DNA of 64,000 nt. It comes from Pocillopora verrucosa. Its lineage: Eukaryota; Cnidaria; Anthozoa; Scleractinia; Pocilloporidae. Below, piece after piece: positions 36,217 through 48,500 of this stretch. The position numbers and the translations under genes are program-made. The DNA is taken from contig NC_089312.1 in the NCBI RefSeq assembly GCF_036669915.1, forward strand, positions 16,059,317 through 16,123,316. The letters are read 5' to 3'. The stretch's first letter is position 1. Each line of letters starts with the position of its first letter. The notes beneath the pieces were generated by a model that was not told the DNA's origin, made no database searches, and saw only the letters and a program-made list of their open reading frames with translations.

Positions 36217-37376
36217 TTTATTCAATTTCTGAACTCTTTGATGTTCGTCTTATCAAGGTAACTTGCCGTAGTTTACATTGCTATTGCTCAGCTCATGAGC
36301 TAAAGCTACTGCTCTCAGTGTGTCTTTTGGTAGTGAAAGACTGGTACTATAAATGAAATAAATCTGTTGTCCCCCAAAATTGTTTTTAAACCAATCGTCT
36401 GTCATCAAAAACTCATCATAGGACTGCTTAGGCCTCTAAAAATGTTTTGTAACGATAGTTAATAATGTTAACCCTTTTTTTTTTCAAGAAGAACTGCAAG
36501 AAAGAAATGGGAACCCATCGAAATGAAGAAATTCAAGGGAGGAAAGAAAAATTAGACAGATTCTAACAAGGTCAGTTATTTGGCTTTTTATAGAAAATTA
36601 GGTATTTGAGCCTATTAGTCTATGTTGAACGATCTAATTTGGATTTAGCGAATAATTGTAATTAAAAAAATTACATGTATCAATAAGGAAGAGAAACTGC
36701 AAACGAATAAATGAATCCAGTTTTGTTTTCTGATTTCTAAGACCTGTCTTTGATTAAGGTGGCTTTCTGTTGTTTACAGCACTGCTCGTTTATTGAATCA
36801 ACACCACTATGAATACTTTTTTTATCTGTTTTTATGAAACATTGGTGTCAAATGAATTCCTATCTGATATATTTTGCATCTAATGACCAGCCATCTGACC
36901 TATCGTGCTACCATAGCAACGGTTTAGTCTGCAAAATTATCTCTGAGTTTTAATATCAGAAAATAATGGTCTCAAGAATCTCGATAGTCCCATTTTTTTG
37001 CCTACTATCTTGCAAAGTGTAAACATTTGACCAGGTATAATATCATGATTGTGGCAAGCCATGCATGAGGTCAGACATACTAACGTACGCTTCGTATCTG
37101 CCAGGAGGTACTTCTTCTACCTGAAGTCTACCTCGTCAAAAATTGCTTGTGAATTCTTAATTAAACGATGAGTTAAAAAATCGTTACAAAGGAGAAGAAT
37201 ATTTAATAATTAATTACGGAATTTTAACACTGAAAACTCTGTTTGAAGTCAGTTTATTCTAAATGGATATAATGGGGCAACAAGAGGGACATTGTTTTTT
37301 AACATTATTCCCTGGCGGGTACGTGCTTTACGGAGATAACCACCTTCTTCAAATCATATTGAAAGCAATGGTATTC

Positions 37377-37465
37377 AAAGTTTCACTAAAATAAAAACGA
37401 ACGATAAAGCACGACGTTTCGACCAAACTTCGTTCATTTTCAAGTGAATAGTAAGAATGTCTCGA

Positions 37466-37501
<36 letters not shown>

Positions 37502-37750
37502 TGAAAGGAATTTAAAAGTTAAAGTTTTTGGAAGTACAAACTTGGACTCAACTCGTGAAAAGGTTTTTAATTAGCTTCTAATTATTCTCCTCTTTGTAGG
37601 TTCTTATTGCCCGTTTACACTTCCAAAAAATTTACACCTCTTTCACGCATATATATAGATATTCATCGAGATATACTTACTATTCACTTGAAAATGACCT
37701 ACGTTTGGTCGAAACGTCATGTTTTACTGTTCATTTTTATTCTCAAAAGT
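37377..37750. mobile_element. ~370-bp foldback element with long inverted arms and an AT microsatellite
   Basis: The left arm (ACGACGTTTCGACCAAAC, TTCATTTTCAAGTGAATAGT, TCTCGATGAATAT, GCGTGAAAGG, TTTTTGGAAG) is mirrored block for block by the right arm ending near 37750. Arms are ~130-155 bp with a ~85-bp loop, and an (AT)n run sits in the left arm at about 37468-37498. The GACGTTTCGACC ends resemble tails seen on Penelope-like retroelement copies (from memory, not checked). No ORF. Confidence 0.7.
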
Positions 37751-38035
37751 TTTACTATATCGCTATTGACATAATTAACTATGAATACTGGGACAAGAGC
37801 AAACCTCATTTACACTGTACAACTCAACACTGTCTTTTGAAAGAGTCATTGATGATTTCTTTGTTTCTTTCCAAGGTAGAAAGATATTCTCCCGCGGCTT
37901 TTGTAAGTGCAGCTGATTTCATGAGATAAGTATTGACCTAAGATATAAAATAAACGAATACAGATGTTGTTCAGTCTAAGTAAAACACTTAAAATATACA
38001 CAAAGACTTAGTCCTACATTAAAGAGGAAAGAAAA

Positions 38036-39070
38036 TTTTGTTTTGGACTCTGGAGTGTCTTTCTACAAGAGATGGGCTGACACACCATGGGGCATTGTCA
38101 CCGTACAACCTCTTCCCTAGTCTTGATCTGTGATGCAAAGACTTGGTCCTCAAAAAGTGGGGTAAGACTGTTTCGGACACTGGACAGTCTTTATGTGCTA
38201 ATCGGATGTTTGACTTTGTACAAGAGATGGGAGACTTAAACCTGGCCCTTTAAAGGGTTGGTGTCACCCAAAAAGTCTCTTCCTTAGTCTTGGTCTGTGA
38301 TGCAAAGACTTCGTCCCCAAAAAAGAGGATAAAACTGTTTCGGACACTGGACTGTCTTTATGCGCTGATCGGATGTTTGACTTTGTACAAGAGATGGGAG
38401 ACTTAAACCTGGCCCCTTAGGGGGTCGGTGTCACCCAAAACGTCTCTTCCTTAGTCTTGGTCTGTGATGCAAAGACTTCGTCCCCAAAAAAGAGGATAAA
38501 ACTGTTTCGGACACTGGACTGTCTTTATGCGCTGATCGGATGTTTGACTTTGTACAAGAGATGGGAGACTAAAACCTGGCCCCTTAGGGGGTCGGTGTCA
38601 CCCAAAACGTCTCTTCCTTAGTCTTGATCTGTGATGCAAAGACTTAGTCCCCAAAAAAGAAGATAAAACTGTTTCGGACACTGGACTGTCTTTATGTGCT
38701 GATCGGATGTTTGACTTTGTACAAGAGATGGAAGACTTAAACCTGGTCCTTTAAGGAGTTGGTGTCACCCAAAAAATCTCTTTCTTTGTCTTGATCTGTG
38801 ATGCAAAGACTTGGTCCCCAAAAAAAGAGGATAAAACTGTTTCGAACACTGAACTTTCTTTACGTGCTGATCGGATGTTTGACTTTTTACAAGAGATGGG
38901 AGACTTGAAGCTGGCCCCTTGGAGTTGGTGTCACCCAAAAAATCTCTTTCTTGGTCTTGATCTATGATGCAAAGACTTGGTTCCCAAAAAAGAGGATAAA
39001 ACTGTTTCGGATTCTGGACTGTCTTTACGTGCTGATCGGATGTTTGACTTTGTACAGGAGATGGGTGATT
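38036..39070. repeat. Tandem satellite, ~167-bp period, about six copies
   Basis: The landmark GTTTCGGACACTGGAC and close variants recurs at 38170, 38337, 38504, 38671, 38839 and 39004, giving steps of 167, 167, 167, 168 and 165 bp. Each unit also holds GATCGGATGTTTGACTTT, ACAAGAGATGG and TGATGCAAAGACTT. Flanking copies at both ends are partial and more diverged. The unit is not a convincing gene. Confidence 0.93.
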
Positions 39071-39579
39071 AAAAAAATCTAAGGAAAGATTGAAAAATAG
39101 CTCATTTTAGGTAATATTTCATACATTAAAACTTAAAAACAAGAAGGAAGAAAAAAAATTAAGATTGTTTTTGGATATTTTTATTCACATACAGAATTCA
39201 AGGAAGAGTGGGAAATTCGATGTATATTTACGTCTTGCATTTCAGTGGGATTGAGACGGCCTCTATGAGATGTGCAATGCAAGTGGTTTGTTATCATTAG
39301 GAAGCTGGAGTCTTTTTTTTCCCAACTAATTCCATTAATGGGTTGCATGTGCTTTAATATAAATCAAGGAGCATCGCCATCGTGTTTTTGAATCGTGTTT
39401 TCGCGGCACAAAATTCCAATTAATCTGAACGAAACTACAGAATTTAAATGAGAAAGGGTAAATAGACACCAAACATTCTGATTTGAAGAGATAGCCACAA
39501 ACTAATTAAGAACAACAATGGCTAAGGAGAGTTTCGTTCAGTATTGTTTCATTAGTTATAAACAATTTTCCTCTTTCAG

Positions 39580-40154
39580 GTACCGGGAAGGTAACAAGTT
39601 CAGAAATAATGCAATGGTAGACGAGTGGTAAGTGTAATTACAGTTCAAAGAAAACTTTTTTAAAGCAGACTCCTTCATGGAAATAGTTTTTGAAGTATTT
39701 GGATTGAATCCCTGTATCCCTCGTTTTTTTCTTCTTCCTGAGCAATTTCTCCAAGACACTTCAAATGAGGCTAAAATATTTCCTACTGTTAATTGGCGAG
39801 ATAAAGATGAAGGTGTGTTGAATCTCAAGCGGTGGTCTAGCAATTAGCTTCTTTTGTGTCACATAAAAGTAAAAAAAATATATTCAACCAGAACTGTCTT
39901 AAATTGCTATCATTTCGTTTTTTTTGTTTGTTTAGTTACAGAAAGATAATTTTAAAATAAAATGTGGACTTAGATTGCGGTGATTGTAACTGTTGTGACA
40001 TAGTTGAACGGAAGCCTCTGTCATTCTTCATAATGGTCCATAAATTGTCTGTGAACTGTAAACTACTAGAACTACCTATTTGTTAATAGATAATAACCAC
40101 GTGCCTTTCTCTTTCAGTCACCGTGATGTAAAAAAGAAGCTCAACGAGACGTGA
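39580..40154 (+). CDS. Candidate last two exons of an unidentified plus-strand gene
   Basis: A 48-nt block (39580-39627) is framed by a CTCTTTCAG acceptor and a GTAAGTG donor. It joins in frame to 40118-40154, which follows CTCTTTCAG and ends in TGA. The joined peptide is hydrophilic (YREGNKFRNNAMVDE, then CHRDVKKKLNET). An AATAAA lies at 40386-40391. No upstream exon with the required phase was found; the nearest open block, ~36487-36560, is closed by stops in all frames. The protein is not recognised. Confidence 0.35.
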
Positions 40155-40748
40155 ATCCATGTTATACACTTAAACGAAGTGCAGTCTTTATAAAAGTATT
40201 TTACCTTATGTTAATAACATCCATTTTAAACGCATACGTTTTGTGTGACCAAACGTCATGGTGTTTTTTTCAAGGTTGATCTTTTCTCTGATGGGAGGAC
40301 TTGTCAGTGATAGTGGCTGTGTGTACCATAACAAGTACTGTCAAAGAATTTTCGTCCTTCGTTTCTACATAGGTTAGACCACCTCAATAAAGAAACCGAA
40401 GACAAATATCATCCTTGGTGAGGTGAATAGTAGACAGTGTTCTAAACTATTCGTAAGAATTGTCTGCCTTACGGTACCAACATCTTTTAATTACACATAT
40501 GTATTACGGTAGAGGCTTGGTGAGAAGGGGTTCTAAATCCTGTGAAATAAAATATTTGCAAAAGCTGTCTTCCTTGTGGTAATAACATCGTGTCATGCGC
40601 ATGTGTGTTAAGAAAGACATTTGGGTGCACAAAACGCATATGTTTGAAATTAAATGTTACTACCACAAGGTAGACAACTTTTACAGAAGTAAGAAAACTG
40701 TTTGCAAGAGGTGGGTGTGGTGGGGGAGGTTGGATGGAGAAAAAAAAA

Positions 40749-40833
40749 CAACTGTCTCAAATTACTGTAATATTACTGTATTAAAAGATTGTAAGAAAGA
40801 GATGGTAATATTACTACTGTAATATATATACAC

Positions 40834-40873
<40 letters not shown>

Positions 40874-41128
40874 ACTACTGTAAAATGTATTAAAAGATGG
40901 TGGATGACTTCTCAAGAGCTAAGATTTTTTTTGGTTTCCTTCCAAGGTTAACTTAAGTACCGTCTAATAGGGGCGGGTGTGGTGGGGGATGGCTGACGGA
41001 TTGAACCCCACTTTTTGAACCCTCACTTTTTCACAACTGTCTCAAATTACTGTAATATTACTGTATTAAAAGATTGTAAGAAAGAGATGGTAATATTACT
41101 ACTGTAATATATATACACATATATATAT

Positions 41129-41164
<36 letters not shown>

Positions 41165-41417
41165 ACTACTGTAAAATGTATTAAAAGATGGTGGATGACT
41201 TCTCAAGAGCTAAGATTTTTTTTGGTTTCCTTCCAAGGTTAACTTAAGTACCGTCTAATAGGGGCGGGTGTGGTGGGGGATGGCTGACGGATTGAACCCC
41301 ACTTTTTGAACCCTCACTTTTTCACAACTGTCTCAAATTACTGTAATATTACTGTATTAAAAGATTGTAAGAAAGAGATGGTAATATTACTACTGTAATA
41401 TATATACACATATATAT

Positions 41418-41455
<38 letters not shown>

Positions 41456-41602
41456 ACTACTGTAAAATGTATTAAAAGATGGTGGATGACTTCTCAAGAG
41501 CTAAGATTTTTTTTGGTTTCCTTCCAAGGTTAACTTAAGTACCGTCTAATAGGGGCGGGTGTGGTGGGGGATGGCTGACGGATTGAACCCCACTTTTTCA
41601 CT
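40749..41602. repeat. Three tandem copies of a ~290-bp unit containing AT microsatellites
   Basis: Units begin with CAACTGTCTCAAATTACTG at 40749, 41034 and 41325. Each carries the same order: AAAGAGATGGTAATATTACT, a long (AT)n/ACATAT tract of variable length, AAAAGATGGTGGATGAC, GGGGCGGGTGTGGTGG and TGACGGATTGAACCCC. Apart from the AT tracts the copies are nearly identical, so the amplification is recent. Confidence 0.93.
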
Positions 41603-44289
41603 TTATTATCTGAATTGGGGGTCGATCCGGTTTTTCTTTCTTTCTAAGATTGATATTTGGCTCTGGTCTTATGTTTAAGGTAATCTTATTCCTTGGTATC
41701 CTGCTTTGGTTCCTCAGTATCCAGCTTTCTAAGATTGATATTTGGCTCTGGTCCTATGTTTAAGGTGATCGTGTTCCTTGCTATCCAGCTTTGGATGGTC
41801 GAACAAAACTGCAAAACAGGAAAATGAAATAATCAAGACCAAGAATTCGAGCCATAAAAATGTTAACTCCAAATTTTTTGCCTTCCTTTCCATGGTCTTT
41901 TGTATTTAAAATAAAATTGAAGATTAATAACGTCGAAGCTATCAGATTAAAAGTTCAAGATTTCCAAGAGAGATTGAAAATACTATTTACAATTACAGTC
42001 TTTTTCCTTATCTGGCAATCTGAAGTAAACTACATAACAATTGTATTTAATCAACTGAGAACCAAGAGACGTCAGTCTTCAAATTGGCTTCTCTGTCGAA
42101 CAAACCTTACTCCATAGTGTAGAATGAGCTTTTTCTTGATGTAATTACTGTAGAAGCTTTTCTTCTTATAACAAACTGCAAGCTAATGCTCTCTTAGGTC
42201 CAATCTTTGTCATTTGCTTCATCCAGCAATCTGCAGTAAGGTTTAAGATTACAAAGGTAAACTGTGCTCTTATGTGAACGGGCAGGAAATAAACATAATA
42301 TCCTTAAATACGAAACCAGGTTCAGTGCACTGTTTAAGTCTCTGAGTCGAAAAAACCATCAAGTACAAATTTATTAGAATGAAGAACGCATCGTTTATGA
42401 AATAAGTAAACAGTGATAGAAAGAACAAACAGAGAAGGGCGAAACTGTAAGCGGAGAGCTCTCAAATCACTGGAGTAGAGTGAATTCTGCTTTAGGTAAG
42501 GAATTGCATATTACAACTTGCGTTTTACACGTAGCTTTCTGAAATGGCTCCGCAATTCTAGCTGCTGTAAAGCAAATATTTCTGTAATTATTGATAACAC
42601 GAAAAACAATTTTGGCGAATTTTAGGCCAGGGAGATCCACTTTCGGAGTTGTATGGCGTGAATTTGACTGATTCGATTTCATTTTATTCATTTTTTTGGA
42701 CACTAAAATGGATATTGGTTGACTTTCTAATTACTAGAATTACATGTTGAGGATTAAACAAAAATAATTGAAATTAGCGTATTCTCTATAATTTGGGTTT
42801 GACTACAAATTTCAAGAAGTTCACCTAAGCCAAACCTTGCAGTTATTTTGGACCTTCATGCAGTTCAGTTTTACTATGCCCTTAGACGGTTAAATCCTAA
42901 TAATATCATTGAGATCAAACCAAAAGACTGCTTATGCAAGCAGTTTCAAGTAGTGACAATGATAAACGATCAAAAGTAAGTAGATAGTATCCCACTGTCA
43001 AACTGAACGTCTAAATTGGTTTCTGTAAAATATAACCATGGACTCAGTAAAATGAAGAACTTTTTAACCTGTAATCAGTATACCATCATATCATCTTGTA
43101 ACCTTCAATTCCAGTAGACATCATTGACCATTCTTCCATAACTGCAATCTTCAAATAAACCATTGTCCACTTGAAAGAGACAGTTTCAGCAAAATTTATC
43201 TGCGGATGAAAACTAGTAAAATATTAAGTACTATACATCTAAAGTGAAAAAAAACTTAAACTAGGAAATAAAGCAGAGTCAAAGTAAACACCATTTCACT
43301 GCCAAAGTAAACTCCATGTCGCCAGTTTCCCCACCACCCCTCTAAAGAGGAGAGAATTCGCGTAATTCTATTCCAACCGAAAAGTATTGCTGATTATTCT
43401 GGCCCAAAAAACGATGATTATATATCATGAACACAGCACAATCATATGGGCATTACGTCACAAGGATAACTTTCCCAATGGCAAAGCAAGTAATGCAACA
43501 CTTCCTTACCACACAGCTACAGGCCTTTACGACACATTTGATTCGTAAGAGCGAATAGGAACGCAAAAACTGCTTAACTGTGGGATTCGTTTTGGTAAAA
43601 GATATTGCCGTTAACAGACTTGACTTCCCCGAAAGGCAGCTAACCTGTCTTCTATCTCAGTGCCCCCTCACCCCCTCCTCCGGAATAAACCATCAACAAC
43701 TGAGTCCAGGAAAACAAACTTCCTTTGAGATAGATCTTCAAAACCCCTGAGCGAATCTACGTGCGACGTTCAACGGGGGCGGGGGCAATCAGGTTCCTAC
43801 TACAATATTTATCAATCTAACCATGGCTTCTCTCCATGGAAGCAAGACAAACAACGGTTATCTTTGAAGACTTCTGAAGTTGAGAGGCAATCAGGATTAA
43901 TACCTTTCCCCAATAGAGAAATAAAATGATAAAAACCCATGTTCACCCTTCAATCTATTTTTCCACCACGATACTTATTTCCTTTAATATGTTTTACGAC
44001 TTATTCATGATCTGAAAAAAAATTGATCAAAAGAAATCGAGACAACCTCTTTTATTTTTCTCTCAGTGCGTCAGCGGGTGGTACCCGACAAATCCTGCGA
44101 TATGATTGGTTCCAAGAGCGAGAGGTATTCTCCCATAGCGGAAGGTATACATTGCGTGATGAGTCGACGAGAACATCCATCGTCTGGTTGCAATTTTCAT
44201 AGATGAACTCGCTGGTTACAGAAATTTTGCAATTTAGAACCCCCGTTGCGAAAAAGAACAGCACATTATTCCAACTAAGTTGCCCATCT
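41603..44289. other. Intergenic, no supported gene
   Basis: Contains a short duplication: TTCTAAGATTGATATTTGGCT occurs at about 41641 and 41727. The 110-codon minus-strand frame at 44052-44384 lacks an ATG start and runs into the dispersed repeat, so it is not called. Confidence 0.45.
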
Positions 44290-44653
44290 TTACACTTCGT
44301 GTATGCGGAGGGAATCAAAACGTGACATAAAAAAGCGTGAATAAAGACAACGATATCGGAGCGGACAATTCTCCTGCTTGTCAAAAAGTTAGCCAGTCAC
44401 CCAGTCAGCCTGCAAGCCAGCCAGCCAGTCGGCTGGTAAGTCAGTTGGTTGGCCAATCTGGCAGACCTTCCATCAGTAAACAAGCCAGCTAGCCAGTCAA
44501 TCAAACTGCAAGCCAGTCTGAAAACTCAGTAACGAGGCAGCCAGCCAGTTGGCTGGTCGGTCAGTCAGTCAGTCCCTCCCTCAGTCAACCACCCAGCCAG
44601 TCAGCCAGCCAGTCAGCCAGCCAGTCAGCCAGCCAGTCAGCCAGCCAGCCAGA

Positions 44654-44684
<31 letters not shown>

Positions 44685-44707
44685 ACAGTCAGGCAGCCAG
44701 CCAGACA

Positions 44708-44739
<32 letters not shown>

Positions 44740-44985
44740 ATCAGTCAGTCAGTCAGTCAGTCAGTCAGTCATTACATTGTAGCACATGATGAAACTAAAT
44801 GACTTACATGAGTTCCAAGGAGACAGGCCCTATGCCAATTTGCATCTTGACTCAGTTTATCCATGCATGTGCAAGGACAGGCACACAACAAAAATCACTC
44901 ATCAATATGAACAGCTACTAGCCACATAGCAAATTAGAGGTTTGATCTCCTCATGTAAAAGTCCTATCATACATGAATAGTAAAA
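44290..44985. repeat. Dispersed repeat copy 1, with internal CAGCCAGT/CAGTCAGT satellite
   Basis: A left segment (GACAATTCTCCTGC), a ~380-bp array of CAGCCAGCCAGT and CAGTCAGT units (about 44395-44775), and a right segment (AACTAAATGACTTACATGAG, AAAGTCCTATCATACAT) recur in the same order and orientation at 63470-63917. The plus-strand reading frame across the array (Ser/Gln/Pro/Val repeats) is a repeat artefact. Element class unknown. Confidence 0.85.
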
Positions 44986-45523
44986 ATTAATATTTAGTGA
45001 GTGTAAATATAATATTTGAATCTATGAGCCTCTCAATTAGTACTAAAAATTTAAGACCTGTAAACACCAAAAATCAAAAAAACGTGAAGCCTCAAAATGC
45101 TAAAAAGATGTTTAACTTATGACCCTGAATAGAAGAAAACCCAAAAAAGCCTTGGACTTAAAATTATAGTAAAACCCTGAATCTGTCCACCTGGGAAAAC
45201 CAAAAAGACTTAAACATAAATTTAAAAGTCTTCAAGTGAAAAAGTAAATACATTAAATAAGTTCTGTTAAAGCACTTGTTGGAACAATTTAATGTGGTCC
45301 ACTCAATTTAACAGTACTATAGTAAAAACAAACAAACAAAAAAACTCCAGACATACCTCCCAAATTAAAAGGGTTGTGAGCCAACAGCTTGGTGAAAGAA
45401 CTCCTTGCATATCCACTGGCATCTAGGATGACAACATAGAGCCAACTTCACCAACATCCATATATTTAAAATTTGATAGAAAACCATGAAACTGAAAAAT
45501 AAGTCACCTTTCATTTACTCAAC

Positions 45524-48500
45524 TCAACTCAATTTTTCCTTTAAATTCGTTCTTCTGCGGCGAGCGTAGCCTTTGCTTGGTGCTGTCTCGATTAAGACTT
45601 GTGTAGACTTTAGGCTACCTCTTCTTCCCAGAAGCCACAATATTATGCAACCTTTGACAACTGTAAAATAAGAAAGCAGGGGTTGGTAAGTGACAATTGC
45701 TGGTGTATTCTGGTGCCATTGCCTTGCAGTCAATGATCAAGGAAAGGCTAACATCTAGACAACCTACTTGGATCAAGAATGAAGATAAAAGACTATTAAA
45801 ACGCACTTTCCATTCAAGTGAAATCAAATTAAATTTCATTCAGGACAGTAACTACAGCAAGATTTCAAATAGAAATCATTGTTGTTGTCAGTCATCATCA
45901 ATCTCCTAATACTCTTCACTGTCATTTCTTGGCTCAATATGTTCTACTGTCATCCTTTTATGGTGAATCTTAAATAAATACACTCTATTAAATTACAACA
46001 TGCAACACTCTTTAATGGGAACAAATTGCATTCTATCAGTGTCACAGTAGCTTACTTTGACCTTATTTATTTGCCTCTCTATGTACAATGTAAGTAGCCC
46101 ATGTAGCCAAAGCTCTTCCAAAAACTTTACAAAAACAATACATTAACCCTAGCTAGGTCTTGAGGCCTTCATTTTTCATTTATAGTCCAGTTGGCTGGCC
46201 AACTACTTGTACTGGTTGTCCAGTATTTCATAACCGTTACCGGTATATTGCACTGCCCCATTTGTTTGGAGGTTGGACAAAACTATCCACCAGACAAACT
46301 GCTAATTAATTTTCTGGACAATAACATCTGGGATATTGCCCCATCTAGCCTTCTAAAACCTCAGATCTGATCTAACACTTGATTTAGGGCTTGGCATCAA
46401 AGTACAACAGGAAAGACAGATCCTTAAAGGAAACAGTCCACAATTTCTTCAATGAATACTTGTTGTGAGTAACTATTTGAGTAGACATGTCCCTCCATAA
46501 CAAGTAGTGGCATTGACTGAAAAGAAAATTAAGGAAAGGCTCAAATTAATAATCCTTATTCCCTGGTTTAATATATAATAGGCTCTTATTTTTTATGCAA
46601 TGAGCAAAATGTCTGGTTGTATTATATGTTAAACCATCATCATCATCAGCAGTTCATCGCAGGCGATGTTGACTGAGAAATGGTTAAGTGCTGCAGGAGT
46701 GTTGATGCACTAGATCAAAGTACATCATGTGCATATGTTACACCATCAAATAAGTGATTATTAATCCACTTCAGATTCACTTTTTTCAGTTTTTGGATTT
46801 CAAACTAAATCCTACTACGTTATCTGAGTATTGCATCAATCACATTACACAAGCAAAACCATTAAAGTGTTTTTTTATGACTGACACAAAAATTTGAAGC
46901 CCTTTCAAATTTGTTGCTCTAAAAGTCAAGCAAAAAAATGTAATAAAACAAGTTTGGATTGTTCAGTGCAGCCTTTTTGTTGCTATCCTTTCATCTGCAT
47001 TTTACCATAGTCTACTGTGAAGTACAGTATGACCTTGTGCTTAGAAAACGTGTTTCTAAAAAGAAAGAAACTTAACCCTTATGGAGTATCCAGTGATTAA
47101 AAGTGTCACATCCATGTGCAGCAAGACTCATTCTGTCACAATTTTACTAGAGTGCCATCAGTCTAAGGGATTCTTCAATAAAACTTTGCAGAGCCTTAAC
47201 AACAAAAGTGCCACCTTCCCCAAACTAAGTTTAGTTTAAAAAAAGTAATTTTCACAATGGTCTCTAAAATGAGTGGAAACAACCATATTCTTGTCAAGTC
47301 CTTAAGAAACCTAACTAACACTAAGTTCTTTGCAAATTATTGCCTCCATCTTCAGAAATAAAACCAGAAAAATGCAGAGCATCATACCCACTCTTGCCTT
47401 GCTAAATTAATAGTTAATTATCAACCAAATATCACTGTTTTTGATTACAAGCAAAATATGAATCTTAATCTGACTGCATAGAAATGTCTAGTAGCTTAGA
47501 AATATAATTAAGATTAAATTTTTTTCCAAGAACCAGGTAACCCTTTAAACCAATAAAATATAACCCTTATCAAAAGACCACCTTGCAGTTTGTACAAAAA
47601 CACGATCTTCACAATATCTATAAACCCCTCATGGTACATTATCTACAGTGACATGCTTCTTACTCTACAGTGAGTACTTCGCTGATTCATCTACTTTTGT
47701 GACTCCACTTATCTATGCACACAATCTCCTTATTTACTACTGCAAAGTTTGATATTTTACCATGAAAATTCTCTTGTTATGAATGTTTACCTAATTTGAT
47801 GTGGTGGCATGATGCCTACACCCTGGTAATGGTACTCAAAAATTTTTAACACTTGTCCACCACTCTCATTCCTATGATACAATCTCCTCAGCAATAAACA
47901 TTCTCTGCACTAAATGTACCAGATTGTATGGAATGGAAAGCTACTACAGCTGAGATACATAAAAAAGTCAGTTAAAGGAAAATCATAATCATTTAGTCAT
48001 AACCAGAATAATCTATTGTGTGATTGATCAATCATTCAATTAATCATCAATCATATAATCAATTTCACGTACTTGTATCTGCATCCCTTTTTATAAAATA
48101 AATGATAATGTAAAACTTTCTATACACAGTGTTAAAGAGACGAGTCTTTACACACACAACACTGTGAAAATAATGTACCCTAGATTTTCGAGTCAGTCTT
48201 TAAAAATTTTTAAAGATACTTCTAGAGGGCATTGGGATGGACCAATAGATGACTAATATATGCAAATGCAAGATAATTCAATCCCTCATGTGTAAGCAAT
48301 AATAATTTGCTGCTCCACAGGGTGAAAGTGTTAGTACATTTAAATCAGAATTGTAAGCTGAGAGCCCTAAACTGTTTAGTAACAAGGCACACAGTGCAGT
48401 TTTTCAAATGTACTGAAGCACAGCAAGTTACAGGTGTTTAAATGACAGGTAATTCTTTGAACAACACCAAAGTAGGATCAAATATAAGTCCAATCAGTAG

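Noticed and set aside
36486-36568. Lys/Arg-rich open block with a T-rich acceptor-like tract (ARKKWEPIEMKKFKGG)
   Set aside because: All three frames meet a stop before the only donor (GTCAGT), so it cannot join to the exon at 39580; at best a relic terminal exon.
38036-39070. Coding potential of the 167-bp repeat units
   Set aside because: Two frames give 28-37 open codons per unit, but each ends in a stop within the unit and the period is not consistently a multiple of three.
44052-44384. 110-aa minus-strand frame with a hydrophobic N-terminal part
   Set aside because: It has no ATG start and crosses the border of a dispersed repeat; the second copy of the repeat lacks it.
44549-44782. 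77-aa Ser/Gln/Pro/Val repeat frame
   Set aside because: Translation of the CAGCCAGT/CAGTCAGT satellite; the same satellite at 63560 does not keep the frame.
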